Assembly (NCBI GenBank): GCA_934140285.1
Contig: CAKPBI010000001.1
Location: 124,001-188,000 of the forward strand
Length of the DNA: 64,000 nucleotides
Reading direction: 5' to 3'
From: an uncultured Bacilli bacterium
GTDB taxonomy: Bacteria > Bacillota_I > Bacilli_A > ML615J-28 > CAG-313
Each line of letters starts with the position of its first letter. The stretch's first letter is position 1. Shown here piece after piece: positions 49,518 to 57,572 of the stretch. The notes under the pieces were generated by a model. The model was not told the DNA's origin. It made no database searches and saw only the letters and a program-made list of their open reading frames with translations. The translations under genes were made by a program, and so were the position numbers.

Positions 49518-50900
49518 ATGAAAAAATATTTTGGTGATAAATCATTTTACAAAAAAGTCATACTAATTGCTTTACCGATAATGTTACAACAAGGAATAAC
49601 TCAATTTGTTAGTTTACTTGATAATGTAATGATTGGAAATTTTTCTGATACAGCAATGGCTGGTGTTAGTGTGGTAAACCAAATTATTTTTGTCTTTAAT
49701 TTTGTAATTATAGGAGCACTTGCTGCAGTAGGTATATATATAGCCCAGTACTTTGGAGCTAATGACCAACATAACCAAATGTTATGTTTTAGACTTAAAT
49801 TCTGGGTAGGCTTGATTATACTATTATTAATGATTCTAATAATTTTAGTATTTGGTGATTATCTAATTAATGCTTTTTTAACCAATCCCTCATCACAAGA
49901 GGAGAAATTAGCTATTGAAACTAGTGCTAAAGATTATTTATTTATTATAAGTTTTACGTTTCTACCTTATACAATTTCACAAATTTATTCCTCAACATTA
50001 AGGGAAGTAGGGGAAACCGTAAAACCAATGATTGCTGGAGCAATCGCCGTAGTAGTAAATGGCATCTTTAATATGTGGTTTATATATGGAGGATTAGGTT
50101 TACCTGCAATGGGGGCTAGTGGAGCAGCTATTGCAACTTTAATCGCAAGAATAGTAGAAATGTTATTTTTAATATTCTTTACTCATAAACATCATAAAAA
50201 ATTTAACTTTGTTGAAGGTGTGTTTAAATCAGTATATGTTCCAAAAAGAATAATTAAAAATGTTTTAATAAAAGGAACACCGCTCATTTTTAACGAGTTA
50301 TTATGGTCACTTGGTACTACATTATTATTGAGAATTTATTCAAATAGAGGAACTGACATTTTAAAAGCCTTTAGCATATCCTCAACAACAACCAATTTAT
50401 TTTATATTATATTTGGAGCAATGGCATCAGCAATTTCAATTATGGTTGGGCAATCACTAGGTGCAGGTAATCTTGAAGAAGCTGTTGATAATGATCGAAA
50501 ACTAATAATGTTTTCGGTAATTGTATGTTTTATCTTTGGCATTATTCTTGCTTGTATTGCTCCAATTATTCCAATGTTATATAAAGATACATCTCAAGAT
50601 GTTAGAAAGTTAGCTACTTCCTTAATGTTTGTTATTGCGGGGTGTATGATAATATTTTCATTTAATACCTCATGTTTTTACACATTAAGGGCTGGAGGAG
50701 TAACTTTTGTAACTTTCTTATTTGATAGTTTATTTGTGTGGGTAGTATCACTTCCCCTCGCTTTAGTGTTAGTTAAACTAACTGATGCTTCAATAGTTTT
50801 AGTTTATTTTATAGTTCAAATAACTGAAATTATCAAAAGTGTTATTGGTTATCTATTAATTAAAAGCAAAATTTGGGTAAAAAATTTAGTAGTTGAATAA
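49518..50900 (+). CDS. MATE-family multidrug exporter
   Basis: A 460-residue, twelve-helix MATE transporter that exports cationic drugs or metabolites using sodium or proton gradients. Family segments: IALPIMLQQGITQFVSLLDNVMIGNFSDTAMAGVSV, LREVGETVKPMIAG, GLPAMGASGAAIATLIAR, VGQSLGAGNLEEA. The ATG at 49518 follows a GGGGG ribosome site; a longer frame running back through the tRNA-Glu gene is spurious. A fragment of a related gene lies at 56500. No promoter of its own is evident. Confidence 0.93.
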   Translation: MKKYFGDKSFYKKVILIALPIMLQQGITQFVSLLDNVMIGNFSDTAMAGVSVVNQIIFVFNFVIIGALAAVGIYIAQYFGANDQHNQMLCFRLKFWVGLIILLLMILIILVFGDYLINAFLTNPSSQEEKLAIETSAKDYLFIISFTFLPYTISQIYSSTLREVGETVKPMIAGAIAVVVNGIFNMWFIYGGLGLPAMGASGAAIATLIARIVEMLFLIFFTHKHHKKFNFVEGVFKSVYVPKRIIKNVLIKGTPLIFNELLWSLGTTLLLRIYSNRGTDILKAFSISSTTTNLFYIIFGAMASAISIMVGQSLGAGNLEEAVDNDRKLIMFSVIVCFIFGIILACIAPIIPMLYKDTSQDVRKLATSLMFVIAGCMIIFSFNTSCFYTLRAGGVTFVTFLFDSLFVWVVSLPLALVLVKLTDASIVLVYFIVQITEIIKSVIGYLLIKSKIWVKNLVVE

Positions 50901-50921
50901 GTAAATTAAGGAGATTGAATA

Positions 50922-51577
50922 ATGATTATAAAAGTAGGATTAGTTATATATGCATGTATAGCAATGTTTCATTTAGTAGCCGCATTTAAGGAAAATAATT
51001 TATTACGTAAAATATCAAAACCATTTTTAACTGGGACTTTGTTTATTAGTTTTCTAATATATATGATTGTTAATAAGAAGTTTGATATATATATATTACT
51101 AGCATTATTTTGTGGATTAGTTGGTGATATTATATTGCTATTTCAAGAAAAAAATTATTTTTCACAATTGGTGGTGTTTCATTTTTCATAGGTTTTGTAC
51201 TATATATTGTAAAAATGATTTTATGGATGCCATTTACATTTGGTTGGTATTTTTATTTAATACTTATAGTCTCACTTGGACTATGGTGCTTACTAACATA
51301 TAATAAATTTAAACCATATTTAAAACAATTAACAGTATGTTGTTCAATATATAGTTTTATTCTTTTAGTTGGAATTGCTTTAAGCTTATCTGTAATTTTA
51401 GTTGCTAAATCAAAATTTAGCATAATGGTTTCTTTGGGCTTTATGTTATTTGTACTTAGTGATGCCATTTTAGTTTATAGTGTTTTTATTAAAAAAATAA
51501 AAAGATCTCATTTCTATTTGATGATACCATATATCTTAGCTCAAGCATGTATTTCAGTAGGCTTATTTTATTTATAG
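50922..51577 (+). pseudogene. YhhN-family membrane gene interrupted by a frameshift
   Basis: The first part (50922-51191, 89 codons) ends early after CGLVGDIILLFQEKNYF. The protein resumes one frame back (FFTIGGVSFFIGFVLYIVKMILWMP onward) and runs to 51577. One base added in the A7 run at about 51148-51154 restores a normal eight-helix, about 218-residue YhhN (lysoplasmalogenase-like) protein with the GD...E-type core. It is either a true pseudogene, a phase-variable tract or an assembly error. The rest of the sequence shows no other damage. The start has an AAGGAG site. Confidence 0.72.
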
Positions 51578-51586
51578 GAGGGACCA

Positions 51587-53089
51587 ATGGAAAAGTTAAT
51601 CTTAGCAATTGATCAAGGAACAACAAGTAGTAGAGCTATCATCTTTAATCAAGATAGTCAAATTATTGCATCTAGTCAGATGGAGATACCTCTAATGTGT
51701 CCTAAAAGTGGTTGGGTTGAACAATCTGCAACATTAATATGGGAAACAGTTTATGAGGTTGTAAAAGAAGTACTATTGAATCCAAAAGTTGATGAAACTC
51801 TAGTTAAATCTATTGGTATAACTAATCAAAGAGAAACAACAATAGTATGGAATAAGGAAACAAAATTGCCAATCTATAATGCTATTGTATGGCAATCAAG
51901 ACAATCTCAAGATATATGTGATAAATTAATTGAAGATGGTTTATTAGATATGGTAAAGGAAAAAACAGGTTTAATAATTAATCCATATTTTTCAGCAACC
52001 AAAATTAGATGGATTTTAGACAATGTAAATGGAGCAAAAGAATTAGCTCATGAAAAAAAACTTTTGTTTGGCACTGTTGATAGTTACTTAGTTTGGCTTT
52101 TAACAGAGGGAAAACTTCACATTACAGATTATTCTAATGCTTCAAGAACAATGCTATTTAATATTCATACATTAAGTTGGGATAAAGAGTTATTAGATAT
52201 ATTAGGCATTGATGAATCGATGCTACCTCAAGTTGTAAATTCTAGTGAAAACTATGGTATTGCGACAAAACTTAAATCAATAGATCCCAATTTAAATATT
52301 TCTATTTGCAGTATAATTGGTGACCAACAAGCATCATTGTTTGGACAATGTTGCTTTAATCTTGGTGATGTTAAAAGTACATATGGAACTGGTTGTTTTA
52401 TGCTTATGAACACGAAGAAAAATATTGTTAAATCACAAAATGGTTTGTTAACAACAATTGCTTGGGGTATTAATGGTGATGTAGAATATGCACTTGAAGG
52501 TTCTGTCTTTATTGCAGGTTCCGTTGTTCAGTGGCTTAGAGATGGAATGCAATTAATAACAAAATCAAGTGATGTGGAAACATATAGTGATATTAATGAA
52601 ATTCCAAGTTCAAATGGAATTTACATTGTTCCTGCTTTTGTAGGCCTTGGTACTCCATATTGGGATAATGATGCAAGAGGAGCTGTATTTGGTTTAACTA
52701 GAGCAACCAAAAAAAGAGACTTCATTAATGCGGCAGTAGAATCTATTGCCTATCAAGCAAAAGATGTGATGGAAGTAATGAAGGAAGATGCAGAAGTTAA
52801 AATATCTGTCATAGGTGTTGATGGAGGAGCAAGCATTAACAATTACTTAATCCAGTTTCAATCAGACTTATTAGACTGTAAGATCGTAAGACCAGAATGT
52901 TTAGAAACCACAGCCTTGGGGGCAGCATATTTAGCAGGTCTTGCATCAAACGTTTGGAAAAATAAAGATGAACTAAAACGTTTAAGAAAAATAAATCAAA
53001 TCTTTCTACCTACAATGGAAGAACAAAAAAGAGAAAAACTATATAGTGGGTGGAAAAAAGCAGTAAATGCAACAAGATTATTTAAGTAG
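51587..53089 (+). CDS. glpK: Glycerol kinase
   Basis: A 500-residue FGGY-family kinase making glycerol 3-phosphate. Motifs: LAIDQGTTSSRAIIF, TNQRETTIVW (substrate region, typical of GlpK), WQSRQ, and the C-terminal FGGY signature region GVDGGASINNYLIQFQSDLL, with ALEGSVFIAGSVVQWLRDG. The HPr-type regulatory His of Gram-positive GlpK is not obvious by eye. In this organism it may feed membrane lipid synthesis. No glpF or glpD is nearby. It lies 9 bases after the YhhN gene. Confidence 0.95.
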   Translation: MEKLILAIDQGTTSSRAIIFNQDSQIIASSQMEIPLMCPKSGWVEQSATLIWETVYEVVKEVLLNPKVDETLVKSIGITNQRETTIVWNKETKLPIYNAIVWQSRQSQDICDKLIEDGLLDMVKEKTGLIINPYFSATKIRWILDNVNGAKELAHEKKLLFGTVDSYLVWLLTEGKLHITDYSNASRTMLFNIHTLSWDKELLDILGIDESMLPQVVNSSENYGIATKLKSIDPNLNISICSIIGDQQASLFGQCCFNLGDVKSTYGTGCFMLMNTKKNIVKSQNGLLTTIAWGINGDVEYALEGSVFIAGSVVQWLRDGMQLITKSSDVETYSDINEIPSSNGIYIVPAFVGLGTPYWDNDARGAVFGLTRATKKRDFINAAVESIAYQAKDVMEVMKEDAEVKISVIGVDGGASINNYLIQFQSDLLDCKIVRPECLETTALGAAYLAGLASNVWKNKDELKRLRKINQIFLPTMEEQKREKLYSGWKKAVNATRLFK

Positions 53090-53105
53090 GGATATATATA
53101 TCCCT
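53088..53105. other. 18-base palindrome between glpK and tRNA-Gln
   Basis: A self-complementary AGGGATATATATATCCCT overlaps the glpK stop and ends 7 bases before tRNA-Gln. As RNA it would form a hairpin without a T-run, so it may be a processing site rather than a terminator. Confidence 0.55.
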
Positions 53106-53112
53106 AACATAT

Positions 53113-53186
53113 AGGACTATCGCCAAGTGGTAAGGCAACAGGTTCTGACCCTGTCATCACTGGTTCGAATCCAGTTAGTCCTGCCA
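53113..53186 (+). tRNA. tRNA-Gln (anticodon CTG)
   Basis: 74 bases with encoded CCA. The acceptor stem AGGACTA/TAGTCCT and anticodon stem ACAGG/CCTGT pair fully, with the loop TTCTGAC giving anticodon CTG (reads CAG). No promoter is seen between glpK and this gene, so it probably comes from the glpK transcript. It is a substrate for the GlnRS encoded at 18042. Confidence 0.95.
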
Positions 53187-53231
53187 TTTTAGTAACATTA
53201 AATAATTAGAAAAGTTTAATTGAGGTAAAAA

Positions 53232-53771
53232 ATGCAAAGATATATTGCTCTCCTTAGGGGTATTAATATAAGTGGTAAAAATAAAATACCAATGGCTGAA
53301 TTAAAGAAAAATTTTGAAACACTAGCGTTTACTAACGTAAAAACATATCTAAATAGTGGTAATGTAATTTTCTCAACCGATGAAAAAGATACTAATGAAT
53401 TGTCAAAAACAATTGAATCTATGATTAAACAGCAGTTTAATATAGATGTGCCTACTTTTGTCATATTACAAGAAGATCTCATAGATGTGTTAACTCATGC
53501 TCCTGAGTGGTGGGGACAAGAAAATGAAGAAATTTATGATAATCTAATTTTTATTATGCAACCATTAACATTTTCAGATGTATACAATGAAATTGGTGAA
53601 CCAAAAGAAGGATTAGAACAAATTGAGAATTATAATTCAACTGTGTTTTGGTCATTTAATTTAAAAGATTATCGAAAAACAAACTGGTGGTCTAAAACTA
53701 TCAATACAGGTGTTGCTTGCAAACTAACAATTAGAACCGCAAATACAGTACGTAAAATTTCTAAGATGTAA
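53232..53771 (+). CDS. DUF1697 protein
   Basis: A 179-residue DUF1697 protein: RYIALLRGINISGKNKIPMAELK, NVKTYLNSGNVIFST, and a C-terminal SRTTNTVRKI-like end (CKLTIRTANTVRKISKM). Function unknown; the fold is ferredoxin-like. It lacks a good promoter, follows tRNA-Gln and has its own terminator. Confidence 0.9.
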   Translation: MQRYIALLRGINISGKNKIPMAELKKNFETLAFTNVKTYLNSGNVIFSTDEKDTNELSKTIESMIKQQFNIDVPTFVILQEDLIDVLTHAPEWWGQENEEIYDNLIFIMQPLTFSDVYNEIGEPKEGLEQIENYNSTVFWSFNLKDYRKTNWWSKTINTGVACKLTIRTANTVRKISKM

Positions 53772-53780
53772 AAGTTTAGA

Positions 53781-53806
53781 AAAGGTGATTATCACCTTTT
53801 TTCTTT
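53781..53806 (+). terminator. Terminator after the DUF1697 gene
   Basis: Stem AAAGGTGA/TCACCTTT with loop TTA and a T-run. Confidence 0.9.
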
Positions 53807-53848
53807 TATAAATAAGAAGTAGATTTGTAACTTAATAGATAAACAAAG

Positions 53849-53877
53849 TTGATTTAATTTAAAATGTAGTGTATATT
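53849..53877 (+). promoter_or_regulatory. Promoter of the membrane-protein pair
   Basis: TTGATT (53849-53854), 17-base spacer, TATATT (53872-53877). Confidence 0.6.
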
Positions 53878-53909
53878 ATTAATATAAAATATTTGAGAGG
53901 TACAAAAAT

Positions 53910-54509
53910 ATGAATTTACTTATGATTTTAATATCATTATTATTTTTATGCTCCCTTTCTATAATGGTAATTTTCACTAAAAAGACTATGGAAATAAATT
54001 GTGAAGAAAATCGCAAAATTACTAAATATGAAATAATGGAAAATTTAATTTTTGTAGGTATATTAGTTATAACTGCAATTATCTATGCAATAACAAATGC
54101 ATACATACACATAAATAGTGAATACAATTCATATTTTAATAAAATACTAGTAGCACTTCTGGTAATATGTTTATTAATATCATTATTATTTAGCGGAATA
54201 AGGTTAAAGAAAAATGGAAATACAAGTGGCTTTATTAACAAAATTTTAGAGTTAAAAGTACTAATAATCTTAGCTTTCCCTTTTAACTTATATTTTACGG
54301 TCACAACGATTAAAAATATATTACTTGAAAAAATACTAAATGGTGATATAGGTAAAGTTCTTGTTATATTTTATATTGCTTATATTTTTATAATGGTGTG
54401 TTTAATTTTTTTAAATGCTTTAAAGAGTAAAAAAGCAAAAAGTCAATTTTTTATAATGACTTTGAACTTAATTATTCATATAATAATCTTAATAATTTTA
54501 GGAATATAA
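53910..54509 (+). CDS. Multi-pass membrane protein, function unknown
   Basis: A 199-residue protein with six predicted membrane helices (about 2-22, 47-67, 79-99, 111-133, 147-169 and 178-198), with basic loops. I recognise no family motif. The next gene, 11 bases away, encodes another six-helix protein of similar size, so the two may form a pair. The ribosome site is a weak GAGAGG. Confidence 0.65.
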   Translation: MNLLMILISLLFLCSLSIMVIFTKKTMEINCEENRKITKYEIMENLIFVGILVITAIIYAITNAYIHINSEYNSYFNKILVALLVICLLISLLFSGIRLKKNGNTSGFINKILELKVLIILAFPFNLYFTVTTIKNILLEKILNGDIGKVLVIFYIAYIFIMVCLIFLNALKSKKAKSQFFIMTLNLIIHIIILIILGI

Positions 54510-54520
54510 GGAGAAATAGA

Positions 54521-55072
54521 ATGAAGTGGTTTAATGCTTTAGGTTTGTTAGTGGTTGTATTAATAATGATACCAAATGTTTTTAGTATGATTAAATCAAA
54601 AGAAACATTTGTAAATAGTGGTAAAATTACTAAAGGACTAGATATATTGGAGATAATTGGAAGAATTGGTAGTATGACTTTTATTATAATAAATATTCCA
54701 AATACATACTTTGGATATTTTATGGATGATGGAAAAACTATATATATTTTGGTAAATTCTTTACTTATTTGTACATACTATTTATTTTGGATTATCTACA
54801 TTAAGAAAATAAGTGTTAGTAAATATACTTATCTCTCAGTTATTCCTACTTGTATCTTTCTTTTTTCAGGAATAATGATTGTAAGTATTCCCTTAATTCT
54901 TTGTTCAGTACTATTTATGATTACTCATGTTACAATTTCTATCATTAATTCTTGGGAGTTAGACTCTAATTCAGGTAAAAAGAAAAGATTAATCAGATCA
55001 ATAGTTATATCAATTCTTATTGTTATTTGTATCATCGTAGTATCTGTCTTTATATGCCAAATGATAAAATAA
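54521..55072 (+). CDS. Multi-pass membrane protein, function unknown
   Basis: A 183-residue protein with about six membrane helices (about 4-20, 45-65, 73-95, 103-120, 121-143 and 158-181). GRIGSMTFIIINIPNTYFGYF is the most conserved-looking stretch. No family recognised. It has a good AAGGAGA site and no terminator before the SGNH gene, so the three genes 53910-56364 are probably one transcript. Confidence 0.65.
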   Translation: MKWFNALGLLVVVLIMIPNVFSMIKSKETFVNSGKITKGLDILEIIGRIGSMTFIIINIPNTYFGYFMDDGKTIYILVNSLLICTYYLFWIIYIKKISVSKYTYLSVIPTCIFLFSGIMIVSIPLILCSVLFMITHVTISIINSWELDSNSGKKKRLIRSIVISILIVICIIVVSVFICQMIK

Positions 55073-55095
55073 ATTAGTTAAATAGGAGAACTCAA

Positions 55096-56364
55096 ATGAT
55101 TTCATTAGCAGAAAAATATTATCTAGTTGTTGGAGATAGATTTGAATTATTTTTTAGAGGGGTTATCAAAAAGCACAATCCATATCTGTATTATATTATT
55201 GCGGAATGTGAAAAAGGTTTTACATATAATCGCTATTTTACATATACACCAATCAAAGAAGAAGTTGGAGAATACATATTAACTATTAAAGTATTAGATG
55301 ATGAAGGAAATGTCATAGAACAAAAAGACACCACCTTAATCGTTAATGAAGTTTCTAAAGCAAAGAAACCATTAAATATTTTATGTATAGGTGATAGTGA
55401 AACAGTAAATGGAGTTTGGCCATATGTAGGATATAATAAATACAATGATATCTTTCCCAATCTTTTAAATTTCATTGGTAAGATGAAAAAAGAAGAAATA
55501 GGATATGAAGGTTATGGGGGATGGCAATGGAAAACTTTCTTTGATTATGAAATTGAAAGTAGGACTTCATCACTAATTATATATGGAAATTTTAACTTAT
55601 CAACAAAATATCTTAATACAAGATGGGAATCAAGTAATTTAGAATTTATACTAATAGAAATAAAAGATTCATCTTTAAAATTTAAAAGAGGTAGTAATAA
55701 CACTTCATTGGTAAATCCAACAATAGGTCAAACAATCAAGTGTATAGATCACGATGTAATATTAGAAATTAGTAAATATGAATATGTTGATGCTAATCCT
55801 TTTTGGAATAGTGATACTAAAGAAGTTGATTTTATTAAGTATATCAATGATAACAATTTTGAACAACCAGACTTAGTATTTACCTTTTTGACAGGTAATG
55901 GGTTATATATGCCATATTCAACAGAATTCACAAATCATAAGGAGTATGCACCTAAGTTCATAGAAAAATTACATCAAGCTTTTCCTCAAGCTTTAATTGG
56001 CATTATGGGAATAGAACAACCTTGTTGTAATGGTGGCGTAACAGCATGTTATGGAGCAAGTGGATACTATCACGATTGGTATGGCTATGCCTTAACTGCA
56101 TTTAATTATGATGAATGGTTAGAAAAACTTTGTAATATGATGCCATATAGCGGCTATACTGTTTATTTTGATACTAAAGCTCAATTTGATAGTGAATACA
56201 ACTATCCTGTTGAAGAAATTACAGTTAACAATAGATCAAAGATAGTTGAAAGAATTGGCATTAATGGACTTCATCCATCAATGGATGGATACCTTCAAAT
56301 AGGAGATGCATTTTACAGATTCCTAGTAGAAATGATAAAAAAAGTCAATAATCTTGACAATTAA
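55096..56364 (+). CDS. SGNH-hydrolase-like protein
   Basis: A 422-residue protein. An N-terminal beta domain (about 1-90, ending LDDEGNVIEQKDTTLIV) precedes an SGNH core. Block I is LCIGDSETVNG (about 96-106, nucleophile Ser), a block III-like FLTGNGLYM is near 269, and block V is NGLHPSMDGYLQIGDAFYR (about 393-411) with catalytic Asp/His as D-x-x-H replaced by LHPS. There is no signal peptide, which is unusual for a carbohydrate esterase. Possible roles are deacetylation of glycans or cleavage of a cell-surface polymer. Confidence 0.75.
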   Translation: MISLAEKYYLVVGDRFELFFRGVIKKHNPYLYYIIAECEKGFTYNRYFTYTPIKEEVGEYILTIKVLDDEGNVIEQKDTTLIVNEVSKAKKPLNILCIGDSETVNGVWPYVGYNKYNDIFPNLLNFIGKMKKEEIGYEGYGGWQWKTFFDYEIESRTSSLIIYGNFNLSTKYLNTRWESSNLEFILIEIKDSSLKFKRGSNNTSLVNPTIGQTIKCIDHDVILEISKYEYVDANPFWNSDTKEVDFIKYINDNNFEQPDLVFTFLTGNGLYMPYSTEFTNHKEYAPKFIEKLHQAFPQALIGIMGIEQPCCNGGVTACYGASGYYHDWYGYALTAFNYDEWLEKLCNMMPYSGYTVYFDTKAQFDSEYNYPVEEITVNNRSKIVERIGINGLHPSMDGYLQIGDAFYRFLVEMIKKVNNLDN

Positions 56365-56404
56365 ATATTAAATGATAAAACATATACGTATTCATCGGAG
56401 GACT

Positions 56405-56446
56405 GAGTGTCGTAACACTCAAACCAAATGGTTTTATTTATTTTAG
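56405..56446 (+). terminator. Double hairpin after the SGNH gene
   Basis: The first stem GAGTGT/ACACTC (loop CGTA, 56405-56420) is followed without gap by AAACC/GGTTT (loop AAAT) and a T-rich stretch. The second hairpin reads as a terminator for the SGNH gene. Confidence 0.65.
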
Positions 56447-56465
56447 TCGATAAGATGACGATTGA

Positions 56466-56499
56466 GCACGATTACAAAGAGCCCACTCTTTTTTTGTGC
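56466..56499 (+). terminator. Second hairpin with T-run
   Basis: AAGAG/CTCTT with loop CCCA and seven T; an outer GCAC/GTGC pair encloses it. It sits 25 bases after the first terminator and ahead of the MATE remnant. Confidence 0.6.
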
Positions 56500-56800
56500 G
56501 AAGAAACTAAACAGAGTAAATGAAGTCCTAAGATATTTAATTTTTACTTCATTTGTATTAGGCTTAATATGGATGATAATATCAATGAGTATGCCAAATG
56601 TACTAGTAAGAATATTTATGAAACCGACTGATAATGTTTTAATGATTGCACCTAAAATAATTAGGTTATATGCTATTTCATTTATTTTACTTCCATTAAA
56701 TGTAGCATCAACATTTTATTTTCAATCAATTCTTAAATCAAATATTTCTTTAGTTATATCAATTGCACGTGGCATTAGTAAGTATATTTGTATTTTTTAA
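56500..56800 (+). pseudogene. Remnant of a MATE exporter gene (C-terminal part)
   Basis: The frame has no plausible ribosome site and the first 50 bases of it lie in a terminator hairpin. From about 56505 it reads KLNRVNEVLRYLIF...MPNVLVRIFMKPTDNVLMIAPKIIRLYAISFILLPLNVASTFYFQSILKSNISLVISIARG, the ending of a MATE protein (helices 9-12). About 300 residues are missing and the C-terminal end is frameshifted after 56790. It is not a copy of the MATE gene at 49518. Confidence 0.75.
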
Positions 56801-56860
56801 TATTATAAAGTTTAAAAAAGAACAAAAAAATATAAATAATCCTGCCTAAAAAAGAAGAAA

Positions 56861-56894
56861 AAAGCATTAGTTACTAAACTTAATGCTTTTTTTT
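56861..56894 (+). terminator. Terminator before the feo operon
   Basis: Stem AAAGCATTA/TAATGCTTT with an 11-base loop and a T-run; the end of the lost MATE gene. Confidence 0.88.
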
Positions 56895-56937
56895 GTTATA
56901 TGAAAATACTAAAAAACGTTTTCACTAATCATAACTA

Positions 56938-56965
56938 TTGACATTTAAAGAAAAAAAAGTATAAT
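56938..56965 (+). promoter_or_regulatory. feo promoter
   Basis: Exact TTGACA (56938-56943), 16-base spacer, exact TATAAT (56960-56965). Confidence 0.85.
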
Positions 56966-56976
56966 AATATGTGTGT

Positions 56977-57081
56977 GTTAGCAACAGCTAACTTTTAATT
57001 AAAACTATAAGTTAGCGTGCACTAACTAAATGAGCTATATAAATAGCTTTTTAAATGAAGTATAAGTTAGCATTAACTAAC
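56977..57081 (+). promoter_or_regulatory. Three-copy metal operator in the feo leader
   Basis: Three inverted repeats of the form GTTAG-N6-CTAAC lie at 56977-56992, 57011-57026 and 57066-57081. Copies 2 and 3 extend to AGTTAG/CTAACT. The first starts about 11 bases after the -10 box, so a bound repressor would block RNA polymerase. The arms resemble the TTAG/CTAA half-sites of DtxR/IdeR-family iron repressors. The centres are 34 and 55 bases apart. No repressor gene is in the window. Confidence 0.78.
57034..57053 (+). other. Small hairpin with T-run in the feo leader
   Basis: AGCTAT-ATAA-ATAGCT followed by TTTT, between operator copies 2 and 3. It might act as a weak attenuator. Confidence 0.4.
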
Positions 57082-57096
57082 TAGAAAGGAGTTTTT

Positions 57097-57309
57097 ATGC
57101 CACTTTTCATTGCTCCACTTGATTCAGAATTAAAAATTGTTAAAATTTTAACTGATGAAAAGACTAAACGCCATCTAAATAATCTAGGCTTATGTGTTGG
57201 TAACACCATTACTATTATTTCGCATTCATCTAAAGATTTAATAATTAAGGTTTTAGATACAACTTTAGCCTTAAATAAAGACACAGCACTTAAAGTAATT
57301 GTTGCTTGA
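57097..57309 (+). CDS. feoA: Ferrous iron transport protein FeoA (first copy)
   Basis: A 70-residue SH3-like FeoA. The family pattern is KRHLNNLGLCVGNTITIIS (about 24-42) followed by a strand pair ending LNKDTALKVIV. FeoA is a small cytoplasmic partner that regulates or assists FeoB. The ATG at 57097 has an AAAGGAG site. It is the first gene of feoA-feoA-feoB plus a Cys-rich partner. Confidence 0.9.
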   Translation: MPLFIAPLDSELKIVKILTDEKTKRHLNNLGLCVGNTITIISHSSKDLIIKVLDTTLALNKDTALKVIVA

Positions 57310-57326
57310 GAAAGGAAGTTTTAAAA

Positions 57327-57572
57327 ATGACAAAGTACTTAAATGAATTTAAGATTAACGAACAAGGGATTGTAAAGAAAATCGAAGCTGAGGGAAAAAT
57401 TAAAAGAAGATTATTTGATATGGGTGTAACTCCAGGAACTGAAGTTGTTCTTAGAAAACATGCACCACTTGGTGATCCTATCGAAGTAACTATTAGAGGA
57501 TATGAATTAACACTTAGAAAAGATGAAGCAAATAAAATTTTAATGGAAGTAAACAAAGAGGTGAATGAATAA
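57327..57572 (+). CDS. feoA: Ferrous iron transport protein FeoA (second copy)
   Basis: An 81-residue FeoA with the core IKRRLFDMGVTPGTEVVLRK and DPIEVTIRGYELTLRKDEA. It is closer to the standard FeoA than the first copy. Two different FeoA proteins in one operon are common in Bacillota. The ATG at 57327 follows AAAGGAAG; an extension to 57306 is rejected. It overlaps feoB by one base. Confidence 0.93.
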   Translation: MTKYLNEFKINEQGIVKKIEAEGKIKRRLFDMGVTPGTEVVLRKHAPLGDPIEVTIRGYELTLRKDEANKILMEVNKEVNE

